DNA of 64,000 bases from Sphingobacterium bambusae (GCF_033955345.1 NZ_CP138332.1:4278001-4342000), one strand, 5' to 3'. Shown: positions 33,338 to 42,703, numbered from the stretch's first letter. Notes: generated by a model from the letters alone, not told the origin. Program-made: numbers and translations.

Positions 33338-34213
33338 TCATGCACTAAAAAGTGTCTTTATCAAATCACGGAGCACCGCGAATGCGGGGTGCTTTTGTTC
33401 CTTCGCGTAAGCCAGCAGTATATCCGTTCTTAAAGATGGCTCTTCCAAATTTAAAAAATTAAGATGAAGATGTTGGTATTGCATACGAACAGATTGTGGA
33501 ACTATGGTGATACCGCTTCCTACATGTACCAATTCCAAGATGGAAGCGATGTTGTTGCAGGCATGGCGTAAGTTAGGAATGAAGCCTAGCTGCGCACAGC
33601 AAGATAGCATTTGCTGATGGTACATCGGAGCATAATCAGCATGGTAGCTTATAAAGGGTAGAGCAGTTAGGCGTGATAGATCTTCGGGCAATGTATAATC
33701 ACTTGCATAAACCAAGGCAAAACCATCATCATAGAGTTTTTCAACCGTTAGGTTTGGCGATAGTGAGGGTGCCCGAATAATACCAATGTCCATCTGTCTG
33801 TTGTTTAGTGCATCGATCTGTCTGTCGCTAGATAGCTCGTAGAGCTTGGTTTGCAGATACGGATAATGGGTCTGAAGCTGCTGTATCAATTTACCTAGTT
33901 TTTGTTTATCTATAGAGCTGATATATCCTATCCTTACTTCGCCGGCCAAGGACTCATGGATCTGTGCGGCCTGCTGCTTGGCAAAATCTAATTGCTTGAG
34001 GGTATTCGCAGCTTCTTCTGCAAAATAGTGTCCTGCATCGGTTAGTGTAACACGCTTATTGTCGCGTAAGAAAAGTGTTATCCCTAGCTCTTGCTCTAAT
34101 TCTTTGATTTGTCGACTCAATGGCGGTTGGGAAATAAACAGTCGCTTTGCAGCTTTTCCAAAGTGTAGCTCTTCCGAAAGCACCAAAAAATAGCGCAGAT
34201 GTCTTAGTTCCAT
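33338..34213 (-). CDS. LysR-family transcriptional regulator
   Basis: 291 residues with a winged helix-turn-helix at 1-60 (MELRHLRYFLVLSEELHFGKAAKRLFISQPPLSRQ, given here as its key stretch in two parts: the first strand-helix LRHLRYF and the recognition helix ISQPPLSRQIKELEQ). An effector-binding domain follows (about 90-290, AGEVRIGYISS). It is close to the BenM/CatM-like LysR group. It is divergent from a methyltransferase gene (78 bases between) and upstream of the MBL hydrolase, the two likely targets. LysR proteins usually bind T-N11-A sites in such divergent regions. Confidence 0.93.
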   Translation of the reverse strand: MELRHLRYFLVLSEELHFGKAAKRLFISQPPLSRQIKELEQELGITLFLRDNKRVTLTDAGHYFAEEAANTLKQLDFAKQQAAQIHESLAGEVRIGYISSIDKQKLGKLIQQLQTHYPYLQTKLYELSSDRQIDALNNRQMDIGIIRAPSLSPNLTVEKLYDDGFALVYASDYTLPEDLSRLTALPFISYHADYAPMYHQQMLSCCAQLGFIPNLRHACNNIASILELVHVGSGITIVPQSVRMQYQHLHLNFLNLEEPSLRTDILLAYAKEQKHPAFAVLRDLIKTLFSA

Positions 34214-34271
34214 ACTTATTAGGTATTGTTTGATGATAAATATAGTATTTTTAAAGTATCGATAGCATCTT

Positions 34272-34279
34272 TAGTTTTG
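34272..34279 (+). promoter_or_regulatory. -7 promoter element of the methyltransferase gene
   Basis: TAGTTTTG, a perfect TAnnTTTG, 12 bases before the ATG at 34292. It lies in the divergent LysR/methyltransferase region. Confidence 0.5.
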
Positions 34280-34291
34280 TGAAAACAAAAG

Positions 34292-35002
34292 ATGATGAAA
34301 TCGACAATAAAAGAAATCGAAGAGCGATTCGATCAGGATGTAGAACGATTTTCCAATCTGGAAACGGGACAACAGACGACCTTAGATGCCCTTTTTAATA
34401 TGGAGCTGATCACGTCTGCCATCGCTAGGCGGTATCCTGCGCTGCAATCTCTATTGGATATTGGCTGCGGTGCAGGCAATTATCCGGTCAAGCTGCTCCA
34501 AAAGGTCAAAGATGTAGATGTCACCTTGGTTGATCTAAGTCGGCCTATGCTCGATAGGGCGCGCATGCGTGTTGAAGCTTTGACGAGTGGACAGGTGCAC
34601 ACGGTGAAAGGTGACTTTCGAACAGCTAGTTTGGAGCATGAAGGCTATGAGGTTATCGTAGCCACTGCAGTGTTGCACCATCTCCGAGACGACCAAGATT
34701 GGGAAAGTAGTTTTCAAAAGCTATATAGCTTGTTGAAAGTAGGGGGGAGTCTTTGGATTTTTGATTTGGTTTATCAGCAGGAAGCTCAATTACAAGAACT
34801 AATCTATAAGGACTATTATGGAAATTACCTCAGGGGATTAAAGGATGAAGCTTATCGAGATCATGTATTTGCTTATATCGACAAAGAAGATACCCCGAGA
34901 GATCTGATGTACCAGTTGGATTTGCTTAAGCGAGTGGGATTCCAACAGGTGGATATTTTGCACAAAAATCTTTGTTTCGCTTCATTCGTCGCGATTAAAT
35001 AA
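34292..35002 (+). CDS. Class I SAM-dependent methyltransferase
   Basis: 236 residues. The SAM loop SLLDIGCGAGNYPVKLL is at about 53-69. The acidic motif is VDVTLVDLSRPMLDRA, and motif IV/V is EVIVATAVLHHLRDDQDW. No domain indicates the acceptor. It starts at tandem ATGs (34292, 34295). It is divergent from the LysR gene and ends at a bidirectional terminator. The methyl acceptor is unknown. Confidence 0.88.
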   Translation: MMKSTIKEIEERFDQDVERFSNLETGQQTTLDALFNMELITSAIARRYPALQSLLDIGCGAGNYPVKLLQKVKDVDVTLVDLSRPMLDRARMRVEALTSGQVHTVKGDFRTASLEHEGYEVIVATAVLHHLRDDQDWESSFQKLYSLLKVGGSLWIFDLVYQQEAQLQELIYKDYYGNYLRGLKDEAYRDHVFAYIDKEDTPRDLMYQLDLLKRVGFQQVDILHKNLCFASFVAIK

Positions 35003-35043
35003 GCTAAAATATATAGCTAAAACAGAATAGATTTTACAGCAAT

Positions 35044-35079
35044 AACAAAAGGACCTCCACGGTGGAAGGTCCTTTTGTT
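35044..35079. terminator. Bidirectional terminator
   Basis: AACAAAAGGACCT pairs with AGGTCCTTTTGTT around a 10-base loop, between the convergent methyltransferase gene and the efflux operon. Confidence 0.92.
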
Positions 35080-35100
35080 GTAATTTTATTGATTGTTATT

Positions 35101-38100
35101 TTAATGCGCACTCAGGTTTTTCGCTTTTTCTTCATCAAAAGAAGCTTCTAGCTCGGCAAGCTTTTTCTTGCCGTAAGCCATTCTTGTGATCACATAGAAT
35201 AACACCGGTACGATAAATATAGCCAACAAGGTAGCGGCCATCATACCTCCAAATACCGTCCAACCAATTGTTTGGCGAGAGAATGCCCCTGCACCAGTGG
35301 ATAGCATCAATGGAATAATACCTAAGATAAAGGCGAAAGAAGTCATGATGATCGGACGAAGACGAAGCTTCACGGCATCAATGATGGCATCCATCAACGG
35401 CATACCAATGTCAACCCTTTCTTTCGCGAACTCTACGATCAAGATGGCATTTTTCGCTGCGAGACCGATGATGGTTACGAGACCGATCTGCGCATAGATA
35501 TTGTTATCTAACGTAGGGATCAAGGTTAACGTAAGTATGGCTCCGAATATACCGATAGGCACTGATAACAGAATTGAGAATGGCACCGACCAACTTTCGT
35601 ACAGTGCAGCCAAGAGCAGGAATACGAAGATAATACACAGGGCGAAAATCATAACCGTTGTATTTCCCGATTGACTTTCTTGTAAGGAGAGACCCGAGAA
35701 GTCGTAGCTGTATCCATTCGGTAGCGTTTCAGCCGCTACCTCTCTCAAGGCGCGTAGGGCATCTCCAGAGCTGTAGCCCGGTGCTGCCGATCCACTAACC
35801 TCAATACTTCTAAAGATGTTGTAGTGGTTGATGATCGATGGGTTTTGCACCATCTGCCAAGTCACTAAGCCGCTAAGGGGAACAGATGCTCCTTTCGTAT
35901 TGTTAACATACAGCTTGTTGATGTCTTCAATATTCATACGATAGTCATTGTCTGCTTGCGTTACCACCCGGAAATTACGTCCATAACGCGTAAAGTCGTT
36001 GATATAAGAAGAACCTAAGTATGATGAAATGGTACTGTAGATCGAGGAAATAGGTACCAACATCTTTTTCGCCTGCTCACGGTTTACCGAAATCTTGAAG
36101 TTTGGCGAGTTGGAGTTGAACAGTGTATAGGCCATACCGATTTCCGGACGTTGATTGGCCGCACCCAAAAATTTACCAACGACAGCTTCAAACTGCTTGA
36201 TGTCTACGGTTTGCTGATCTTGTATCATCAATGAGAAACCTCCCGAGGTTCCTAGACCTGGAATCGCTGGTGGTGTAACCGCTAGCACACGAGCTTTGCC
36301 GTAAGCTGCATATTTGCCCATGATAGCACCTGTTATCTGCGCCGCAGTACGTTTCCGCTCGGCCCAAGGCTTTAACGACACGAAAAGTGTGGCTGCATTG
36401 GATTTGAATGATCGGTTCAAGATGTTGATACCGGCAATCAAGGTAATATGTTCAATTTCTGGAAAGTCTTTACGGAACTGCTCGTCAAGTTCGCTCAATA
36501 CAGCTGATGTTCTGCTGGCAGAAGAACCTTCAGGAAGGTTAACGCCGGCAAAGAAGGAACCATTATCTTCTGTTGGAATAAACCCGGTAGGCTTTGTGGT
36601 GAACATGTAGCCTGTTCCAATAAAGATACATAGTAAAATGATCAGCGCTAAAGGCGCTCGGCGTATACACGCGCGAACCCCTCTCGAATATTTGTGGGTC
36701 ACGCGCTCAAACCAAAGGTTGAATTTGTAAAAGAACTTATTCAAACCCCGCGCATCTTTGTTTACCGAAGTTGGTTTTAAGAGTAGAGAACAGAGTGCTG
36801 GCGTTAAGGAAAGGGCGATAAAAGCCGATAACATAACGGATACGGCAATCGTGATCGCGAATTGTTGGTACAATTTACCTACCATGCCTGGGATAAAGCC
36901 TACCGGAACGAATACCGCCGCCAATATCAACGCGATTGCAATAACCGGTGCCGTAATGTCTTTCATAGCGCGCATGGTCGCTTCGCGGGCACTCATCTTA
37001 TAATGGTCAATATAGTGTTGGACGGCTTCCACAACAACGATAGCATCATCCACCACGATACCAATGGCTAGAACGAATGCCAATAAAGTAAGGTTATTGA
37101 TCGAGAAACCAAAAAGCGTAAAGAAGATAAAGGTACCCACAACTGATACAGGAATGGCCAAGACCGGAATCAAGGTCGCTCGCCATGATTGCAGGAAGAA
37201 GAACACAACGAGGGTAACCAAGATAAGTGCTTCAACCAAGGTGTGAATAACGGAATCAATAGATGCGTGCACAACGGAAACGGTCTCATAGCCCACCACA
37301 TAGTCAACATCATGTGGGAATGATTTTTTCATTTGATCTAAGGCAGTGTATATTCCCTCTGCTGTTTCCACGGCATTTCCTCCTGGCGTTTGTGCCACCA
37401 TCATCCCTGTCGAGATCATGCCGTCGGTGCGTGTCGTAGTAGCGTAGCTAAATTGACCCAATTCCACGCGAGCTACATCTTTTAACTGCACGATAGATCC
37501 ATCCTCGTTGGATTTTACGATGATCTCCTCAAAATCTTCCACAGAAGATAGATCCGAGTCAGTTATCACTGGATATTCAAATACCTGAGAATTTTGTAGT
37601 GGAGGAGCGCCCACCGATCCACCGGGGATACGTAGGTTTTGCTCGGAAATAGCCGTTGATACATCTGCAGGTGTCAATTTTAAGGCAGTCAACTTGTTGG
37701 CGTCAAGCCATACACGCATGGAGAACGGTTGGCCGAAAGCTGTCACATCTCCCACACCTTTTACACGTAAGATCGCGTCTTTAACATAGAGGTTGGCATA
37801 GTTGGCCAAAAACTTGTCGTCGCGCGTACCCTTTGGCGATACCAGCGATACTAACATCAAGATATCGGTGTTAGCCTTCCTTGTCACAACGCCTAAGCGC
37901 CGTACCGCCTCTGGTAAAGCCGGTTCGGCGATACCTACACGGTTTTGCACGTCTAGGGTGGCTACGTCAATGTCTGTACCTACTTCAAAGGTAACCGTGA
38001 TCGTCGATTGACCATTGGAGGTACTGTTCGAAGACATGTAGATCATGCCCGGTGTACCGTTGATTTGGCTTTCTATCGGCGTGGTTACTGTTTGTTCCAC

Positions 38101-38271
38101 GGTCTGCGCATCTGCCCCAGTATAGTTGGCCGTTACCGTAACGGTTGGCGGCGCAATGGACGGGTACTGACTTATCGGCAATGTCATGATGGAAATCGTA
38201 CCAATGATCATAATCAAGATCGAGATAACGATCGCCGTGACTGGCCTTTTTATAAATACTTCTGAGATCAT
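35101..38271 (-). CDS. RND multidrug efflux permease (HAE1, AcrB/MexB-type)
   Basis: Proton-driven inner-membrane pump of a tripartite drug exporter. 1056 residues with 12 membrane helices and two large periplasmic loops. The N terminus (FIKRPVTAIVISILIMI) and the proton-relay motif GIVVDDAIVVVEAVQHY in helix 4 (about residue 400) are diagnostic for HAE1, as is the late GLAAKNAILIVEFAKE. Last gene of a four-gene operon tetR-tolC-adaptor-permease. Substrates are probably hydrophobic drugs, dyes or detergents, but specificity cannot be read from sequence. Confidence 0.96.
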   Translation of the reverse strand: MISEVFIKRPVTAIVISILIMIIGTISIMTLPISQYPSIAPPTVTVTANYTGADAQTVEQTVTTPIESQINGTPGMIYMSSNSTSNGQSTITVTFEVGTDIDVATLDVQNRVGIAEPALPEAVRRLGVVTRKANTDILMLVSLVSPKGTRDDKFLANYANLYVKDAILRVKGVGDVTAFGQPFSMRVWLDANKLTALKLTPADVSTAISEQNLRIPGGSVGAPPLQNSQVFEYPVITDSDLSSVEDFEEIIVKSNEDGSIVQLKDVARVELGQFSYATTTRTDGMISTGMMVAQTPGGNAVETAEGIYTALDQMKKSFPHDVDYVVGYETVSVVHASIDSVIHTLVEALILVTLVVFFFLQSWRATLIPVLAIPVSVVGTFIFFTLFGFSINNLTLLAFVLAIGIVVDDAIVVVEAVQHYIDHYKMSAREATMRAMKDITAPVIAIALILAAVFVPVGFIPGMVGKLYQQFAITIAVSVMLSAFIALSLTPALCSLLLKPTSVNKDARGLNKFFYKFNLWFERVTHKYSRGVRACIRRAPLALIILLCIFIGTGYMFTTKPTGFIPTEDNGSFFAGVNLPEGSSASRTSAVLSELDEQFRKDFPEIEHITLIAGINILNRSFKSNAATLFVSLKPWAERKRTAAQITGAIMGKYAAYGKARVLAVTPPAIPGLGTSGGFSLMIQDQQTVDIKQFEAVVGKFLGAANQRPEIGMAYTLFNSNSPNFKISVNREQAKKMLVPISSIYSTISSYLGSSYINDFTRYGRNFRVVTQADNDYRMNIEDINKLYVNNTKGASVPLSGLVTWQMVQNPSIINHYNIFRSIEVSGSAAPGYSSGDALRALREVAAETLPNGYSYDFSGLSLQESQSGNTTVMIFALCIIFVFLLLAALYESWSVPFSILLSVPIGIFGAILTLTLIPTLDNNIYAQIGLVTIIGLAAKNAILIVEFAKERVDIGMPLMDAIIDAVKLRLRPIIMTSFAFILGIIPLMLSTGAGAFSRQTIGWTVFGGMMAATLLAIFIVPVLFYVITRMAYGKKKLAELEASFDEEKAKNLSAH

Positions 38272-38301
38272 TTCTATTCTTTTAGTTTAGGACTTCGACA
38301 A

Positions 38302-39447
38302 TTACTTCTGCGCAGCTTTATCCGCTGTTGGCGCATTTTCAGCGACTTTAGTGCCGGCTCTCACATTCATCAAACCATCGACAATAATTTTTTCGCCAGC
38401 TTCAACACCTGACTCCACAACGACTTGCTCACCTACTTTCAATCCCAGTTTCACCGGACGGATTTCTGCTTGGCTACTATCATTGACTACAAAGACATTG
38501 TACACACCCAATTGATCTTGAACTGCTTTGAATGGAATGATATTTTGTTCGCTCGTCGACGTGCTCTTTACGTTGATGGTCAGGTTCATGCCAGCACGCA
38601 ATGCATTTTGTGCGTTGCTAAATGTTGCACGTACTTTGATGGTTCCAGTTTGCGGATCTACAGCTCTGTCGATGATGGTCACCTTACCAAGGTTGGCATA
38701 AGTCGTTCCATCGGGCAACACCACACTGATCTCGGTTGCTGATTTTCCTGTTTGGTATGCTGAAAACTCAGCGATCTCGCGCTCACTTACCTGAAATTCT
38801 ACGGTAATAGGGTCGATGGTGCTTATCGTATTTATCTCCGTTGTTCCAGGAGATACGAGCGCGCCCGTACGAACGAGGGAGATGCCAACTACACCACTGA
38901 ATGGAGCACGGATCACTGCACGTTGCAAGTTTGTTTGCGCTGTCGTAAGTGCGGCTTGTGCCGATTGAACTTGCGCTTTGAGATTGCTCACTTCCGTAAC
39001 GGCATTATCCAATGTTTGTTTGGCAATCGCATCTTTTTCGGATAAGGTTTGGTAGCGTGATAAATCTTTTTCTCCGCGTTGTAATGTAGCTTTTGCAATT
39101 TCCAATGCAGCCTTTGCTTGATCTACCGCTGCTTGATACCGGATGCGGTCAATTTCATAAAGTACCTGACCTTTGGATACCGAAGCACCGTCAGTCACGT
39201 TTATTTTTGTCACATATCCACTTACTTCGGCAAGAATCTTCGTTTCCTGTAAAGGGATAACGCTGCCTGGATAGCTCTTAATACCGGATACAATCTGTTT
39301 TTCAACAACGGCGGTGGTTACCGGAACCGCCGGCTGCCCCTGAGGTGCCCCCTGCTGTTGCTTGGACGACTCATTGCCTGATCCACAAGATTGCCAAAAC
39401 AATCCTGAACCTATGATTAAAGCGGAAAATAAAAAGTTCTTATTCAT
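38302..39447 (-). CDS. RND efflux periplasmic adaptor (AcrA/MexA-type)
   Basis: Membrane-fusion protein bridging the permease and the outer-membrane channel. 381 residues. The lipoprotein signal ends FWQSC (Cys21), with a Gln-rich linker, a barrel-sandwich/lipoyl domain (VSGYVTKINVTDGASVSKGQ, about 74-93), and an alpha-helical hairpin (about 115-175). The second lipoyl half contains RAPFSGVVGISLV, and a beta-barrel domain follows (IDPITVEFQVSEREI). It lies 30 bases before the permease gene. Confidence 0.95.
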   Translation of the reverse strand: MNKNFLFSALIIGSGLFWQSCGSGNESSKQQQGAPQGQPAVPVTTAVVEKQIVSGIKSYPGSVIPLQETKILAEVSGYVTKINVTDGASVSKGQVLYEIDRIRYQAAVDQAKAALEIAKATLQRGEKDLSRYQTLSEKDAIAKQTLDNAVTEVSNLKAQVQSAQAALTTAQTNLQRAVIRAPFSGVVGISLVRTGALVSPGTTEINTISTIDPITVEFQVSEREIAEFSAYQTGKSATEISVVLPDGTTYANLGKVTIIDRAVDPQTGTIKVRATFSNAQNALRAGMNLTINVKSTSTSEQNIIPFKAVQDQLGVYNVFVVNDSSQAEIRPVKLGLKVGEQVVVESGVEAGEKIIVDGLMNVRAGTKVAENAPTADKAAQK

Positions 39448-39480
39448 GGTTTCGTGTATTTCTTTGTTTGATAAGGTTTG

Positions 39481-40815
39481 TTATTTTGTAATCTCAACTG
39501 TGCCCAAGGCTTTCTGAATATCCAATTTACTTGATAAAACAGCATATAGCGCATTCAGGTAATTTAGTTGACTCGTCTTTAGATCGGCTTCAGCCGTCAT
39601 CAATTCCAGATAGGTTTTCACACCAGCGTCATATTGAAGCTTGATAGTGTTGTAAACATCTTCGGAAAGCTCCATATTTCCTTTGGAATTACGCCATTCG
39701 TTCATATTTGAGCGATAACCCGCCATGGCCGCAGAATATTCTGTACTTATTTGGTTCTCTAAGTTTTGAAGATCCCAAGCTATGCGCTCTTCCTGTAATT
39801 CGGATTTCCGTATTTCCTGTATGCGTTTAGTACCTGTAAATATAGGTAAGGTCAACGATAACCCTACTGATGAGCTAGGGAAATTGGTCGAATAAAGGTT
39901 ACTAAACTGATTGTTGAAAAAGTTGGCATTGTACATTCCGTAAGCACCCAGTTGTGGTAAAAATTGCCACTTTTGGTATTGCGTGTTCAATTGCTGTATA
40001 CTCTTTAATGTTTCGGTCTGCCGAAATTCCACGCGGTTAGCGTAGTTCAATATTTCGGTCGTATCCAATAGTATGTTGCTCTCCATAGCTTGGTTTTCAA
40101 AAGAGAGAGTCAACGCTTCTTTTGGATTTAATCCCAACAGCATTTTTAAATAATCGTACTTATAGTTACGCATCTCCTTAGCTGTTTTCAACTCTGCTTT
40201 CGTATTGTTGAGTGATATCAGCGCACGTTTGAAGTCCGTTTTATCAACTAAGCCGGTCTCGTAGCGCGCGTTTGCTTCCGTGTACTGCCGCTCCAAACGA
40301 ACTATATTTTCATTAATGATATTGATAGATTCTTCGGAGGTTAAGATGTCGTAATAAGCTTTGCTAACATCAACTACCGTCGTAATCCTTGTGCTTTCGA
40401 TGTTTTGGTCGTTTTGCTGACGCACGAATTTTGCCGCGCGAGACGCTTGGAAAAGAGCAGGGCTCAACAAAGCCTGATCGGCGCGTATACCAAAGGCGCT
40501 GGTATTTTTCTGCCCCATCTGTATAACTGCGCCGTTGATAACATTTGTCGGTATCTGTATGGCGTGCGCCAATGATCCTGTAGCATTGATTTGTGGAAAC
40601 CATCCGGAAAGTGCCGAGGCAATTTCCCGCTCTCCAATTTCTTTATCGATACTGGCCTGCTTCAGCTCGATTTTGTTTTGTAAGGCGAAGCTGATAAGTT
40701 CGTCTAACGTTGCGTTGCTATTGAGTTTTCCACTATCCGCTGTCGTTTGAGCATGGGATACTCCCGCGATGCAGGACGCGAGAAGGAGAGATAAAACAAC
40801 TTTTTTGAATCTCAT
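39481..40815 (-). CDS. TolC-family outer-membrane efflux channel
   Basis: Outer-membrane and trans-periplasmic tunnel of the efflux system. From ATG 40815 about 444 residues: a signal peptide (MRFKKVVLSLLLASCIAGVSHA), then two internally similar OEP halves. These are long amphipathic helices with ANARYETGLVDKTDFKRA near residue 195 and IKLQYDAGVKTYLELMTAEA near residue 400. Earlier in-frame ATGs would bury the signal peptide and overlap tetR, so the later start is preferred; it leaves a 1-base gap to the tetR stop codon. Confidence 0.94.
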   Translation of the reverse strand: MRFKKVVLSLLLASCIAGVSHAQTTADSGKLNSNATLDELISFALQNKIELKQASIDKEIGEREIASALSGWFPQINATGSLAHAIQIPTNVINGAVIQMGQKNTSAFGIRADQALLSPALFQASRAAKFVRQQNDQNIESTRITTVVDVSKAYYDILTSEESINIINENIVRLERQYTEANARYETGLVDKTDFKRALISLNNTKAELKTAKEMRNYKYDYLKMLLGLNPKEALTLSFENQAMESNILLDTTEILNYANRVEFRQTETLKSIQQLNTQYQKWQFLPQLGAYGMYNANFFNNQFSNLYSTNFPSSSVGLSLTLPIFTGTKRIQEIRKSELQEERIAWDLQNLENQISTEYSAAMAGYRSNMNEWRNSKGNMELSEDVYNTIKLQYDAGVKTYLELMTAEADLKTSQLNYLNALYAVLSSKLDIQKALGTVEITK

Positions 40816-40816
40816 A

Positions 40817-41395
40817 TTATTGATTTTTAACACCATTCCAAATAATTTCAATTAGATCTTCGCGACCTTGTTTCTGCGCTTTGCAAAATCCATAGGTCAC
40901 CATTTTTACATGTGAGGTTGCTGCACCGATATAGAGCGATATCAAGGTAGGAAAACTCACATTTCTTATAATCCCCGCATTTATTCCTTCTTCAAAAAAC
41001 ATACGCATACGATCGGCCCCATAATAGCTCGGGTTTTTCTTTTGCTGTATGAGTTCATAATATGGAGAAGAATAAAATTGTTCTACAAACCAGAATACTT
41101 TTTTATTGGCAAGGTAGTAATCCACCAAACGGTTCCAGATGTAAAAAAATTTCTCCTTGTACGAGAGGCTCTCTTCTACATTAAAGATGTGTTCATTGGT
41201 TTTTACCCGACAATGAGCAAAAAGCTCGGTTATCAGCTCGTCTTTCGACGCAAAGTAATGGTAAATTGTACCAGTCGCCACATTGGCGTGCGAAGCAATT
41301 TGACTCATTGGAGTCCCATGAAAGCCATTCTCGTTGATGAGGGTTAGGGTACTTTCGAAAATTGCTTCTTTTTTATTTAGCAATTGAACGTTCAT
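40817..41395 (-). CDS. TetR/AcrR-family regulator of the efflux operon
   Basis: 192 residues from ATG 41395. An N-terminal TetR helix-turn-helix (about 5-52, with GTPMSQIASHANVATGTIYHYFASKDEL) is followed by a helical ligand-binding domain. As first gene of the operon it probably represses tetR-tolC-adaptor-permease until a substrate binds. The start at 41395 is supported by a -7 box TACATTTG ending seven bases upstream. An upstream in-frame start at 41437 would place that box inside the gene. A 10-base palindrome CAAATATTTG at 41435-41444 is a candidate operator. Confidence 0.92.
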   Translation of the reverse strand: MNVQLLNKKEAIFESTLTLINENGFHGTPMSQIASHANVATGTIYHYFASKDELITELFAHCRVKTNEHIFNVEESLSYKEKFFYIWNRLVDYYLANKKVFWFVEQFYSSPYYELIQQKKNPSYYGADRMRMFFEEGINAGIIRNVSFPTLISLYIGAATSHVKMVTYGFCKAQKQGREDLIEIIWNGVKNQ

Positions 41396-41402
41396 TCGGT
41401 TG

Positions 41403-41410
41403 CAAATGTA
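41403..41410 (-). promoter_or_regulatory. -7 promoter element of the tetR-efflux operon
   Basis: TACATTTG followed by C on the minus strand, seven bases before the tetR ATG. A near-leaderless transcript is expected. Confidence 0.55.
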
Positions 41411-41434
41411 GTCAAAAACAATGATCTCAAATGT

Positions 41435-41444
41435 CAAATATTTG
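41435..41444. promoter_or_regulatory. Palindromic operator candidate upstream of tetR
   Basis: CAAATATTTG, a perfect 10-base palindrome overlapping the expected -33 region of the tetR promoter. This is a usual location for a TetR operator, but such A/T-rich palindromes also occur by chance. Confidence 0.3.
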
Positions 41445-41520
41445 TTATAAAGAAGGAATTTTCTCTTTTACGGAGAACGTGAAGCTGATGTTAAATATCC
41501 GTTAAATCTTTTGTTGGCTA

Positions 41521-41551
41521 TTGCAGTGCGATTAATGACACCTTATATTTG
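41521..41551 (+). promoter_or_regulatory. Near-ideal promoter for an intergenic RNA
   Basis: TTG (41521-41523), exactly 20 bases, then TATATTTG (41544-41551). It points away from tetR into a region with no plus-strand gene until 43757, and the next thing downstream is a hairpin with a T-rich tail. Confidence 0.65.
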
Positions 41552-41556
41552 TGTCA

Positions 41557-41625
41557 TCATAATTTAGGTTTATAATTGGTTAGTAGAGGTTTCCATTCTC
41601 CCCGTTTGGAAACCTCATTTTATTT
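41557..41625 (+). ncRNA. Candidate small RNA (about 69 nt) with a conserved 5' element
   Basis: Predicted to start 5-7 bases after the TATATTTG box. Positions 41557-41584 form a 28-base element that recurs with 27/28 identity at 60767-60794 on the other strand. It is followed at once by a hairpin (GAGGTTTCC at 41586-41594 with GGAAACCTC at 41608-41616) and the tail ATTTTATTT. There is no start codon in the transcript. The 3' end overlaps the last bases of the opposite-strand cytochrome gene. Its target and function are unknown. I do not recognise a named RNA family. Confidence 0.55.
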
Positions 41626-42045
41626 ACGAGCCTTTAAACTCTTTTGAACTTCCTCTAGCGTGTAGCGTTCCGTATTTTTGCCAAACCGCGTTGTCACGTA
41701 GGTTAGAATGTAAGCTATTTCGATATCACTCAGTTGTGGGACGCCCGGCATTTGTTCTTCGTACCTTTGCCCATGTATTTCTAACGGCTCTTTTATCCCA
41801 AACTTAACAATGCTGGCGAGTTGATCTCTGTGCTGACTTAAATAACTGCTGTCTGTCAGCGGAGGATATAACTTTCCTAATCCTTCGCCCTTTGCACCAT
41901 GGCAGTTTTCGCAATGGGTTGTATACAGTTTTTGACCGTTCACGGCATATTGAGCCGTTTCAATGCTAACGTTTGGTTGGCAAGCGCGGGTCAGTATGCC
42001 GATGAATAAGGCAATTCCTAAAAGCGTCAAGAACCTATTGTACAC
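41620..42045 (-). CDS. Lipid-anchored c-type cytochrome
   Basis: 141 residues, starting with GTG at 42045, since no ATG precedes the signal. It has a hydrophobic signal with a lipobox-like LTRAC. The haem site is CENCH (Cys45, Cys48, His49) and the axial Met is probably Met99 in EEQMPG. A single-haem electron carrier in the periplasm, probably feeding a terminal oxidase or accepting electrons for copper handling. It follows the SCO gene by 6 bases, so the two are coupled. Confidence 0.9.
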   Translation of the reverse strand: MYNRFLTLLGIALFIGILTRACQPNVSIETAQYAVNGQKLYTTHCENCHGAKGEGLGKLYPPLTDSSYLSQHRDQLASIVKFGIKEPLEIHGQRYEEQMPGVPQLSDIEIAYILTYVTTRFGKNTERYTLEEVQKSLKARK

Positions 42046-42051
42046 TGGTGT

Positions 42052-42699
42052 TTAGGGTTTCTCGTTGAACAATATTTCCAAATCTGTAAAAAGCTGCGCT
42101 ACCTGTTCGTCATTTGTACCGTCATATGCACCTCGTATATGCTTATGCTGGTCAATCAAAACGAGGTATCCTTGGTGGTCGTAGCCGCCCGGTACCGAAG
42201 CATCCTCTTTGGTATACACCAAATAGTTATTTGCAATACCATAGATGTCCTTTTTACTTCCCGTAACAAATTGCCACTGGTCGTTATCGACACCTAGCTT
42301 ATTCGCATAAGACTTGAGTACACTCGGCGAATCATATTTGAAATCGATGCTATGCGATAGAAAGGCAATGCGCTTATCACCTTTGTATTTGTCATACACC
42401 TTCAATAGATTGCGCTGCATTGTTGGACAGATACTTGGGCAATGTGTGAAAAAGAAATTCGCAACATAGATTTGGTTGTCAAATGTTTTCTCGCTGATCA
42501 TTACACTATCTTGGTTTAAAAAGCTGAAAGCAGGAATTTTGGGATATATCGTGTCGATAATCGTTTTTCCATCCACAACACGTTCCTGTGTTTCTCTTTC
42601 TCCGATAATCGGGAGCTTTTTGTCCGTTTGACTCGTGCAAGAAAAAAGCAGTATTCCCCAAGCTAAGAAAGGTAGAAACGGATAATAACTTCTTTTCAT
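42052..42699 (-). CDS. SCO-family copper chaperone
   Basis: 215-residue lipoprotein (LLFSC lipobox, Cys21) with a thioredoxin-like fold. Copper ligands are Cys87 and Cys91 in THCPSICPTM plus His175 in GGYDHQG, the full Cys-Cys-His set of Sco1/SenC. SCO proteins load copper into the CuA site of cytochrome oxidase or act in redox protection. The gene order lipoprotein-SCO-cytochrome c supports a respiratory role. No oxidase subunit genes are in the window. Confidence 0.94.
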   Translation of the reverse strand: MKRSYYPFLPFLAWGILLFSCTSQTDKKLPIIGERETQERVVDGKTIIDTIYPKIPAFSFLNQDSVMISEKTFDNQIYVANFFFTHCPSICPTMQRNLLKVYDKYKGDKRIAFLSHSIDFKYDSPSVLKSYANKLGVDNDQWQFVTGSKKDIYGIANNYLVYTKEDASVPGGYDHQGYLVLIDQHKHIRGAYDGTNDEQVAQLFTDLEILFNEKP

Positions 42700-42703
42700 A
42701 GAT

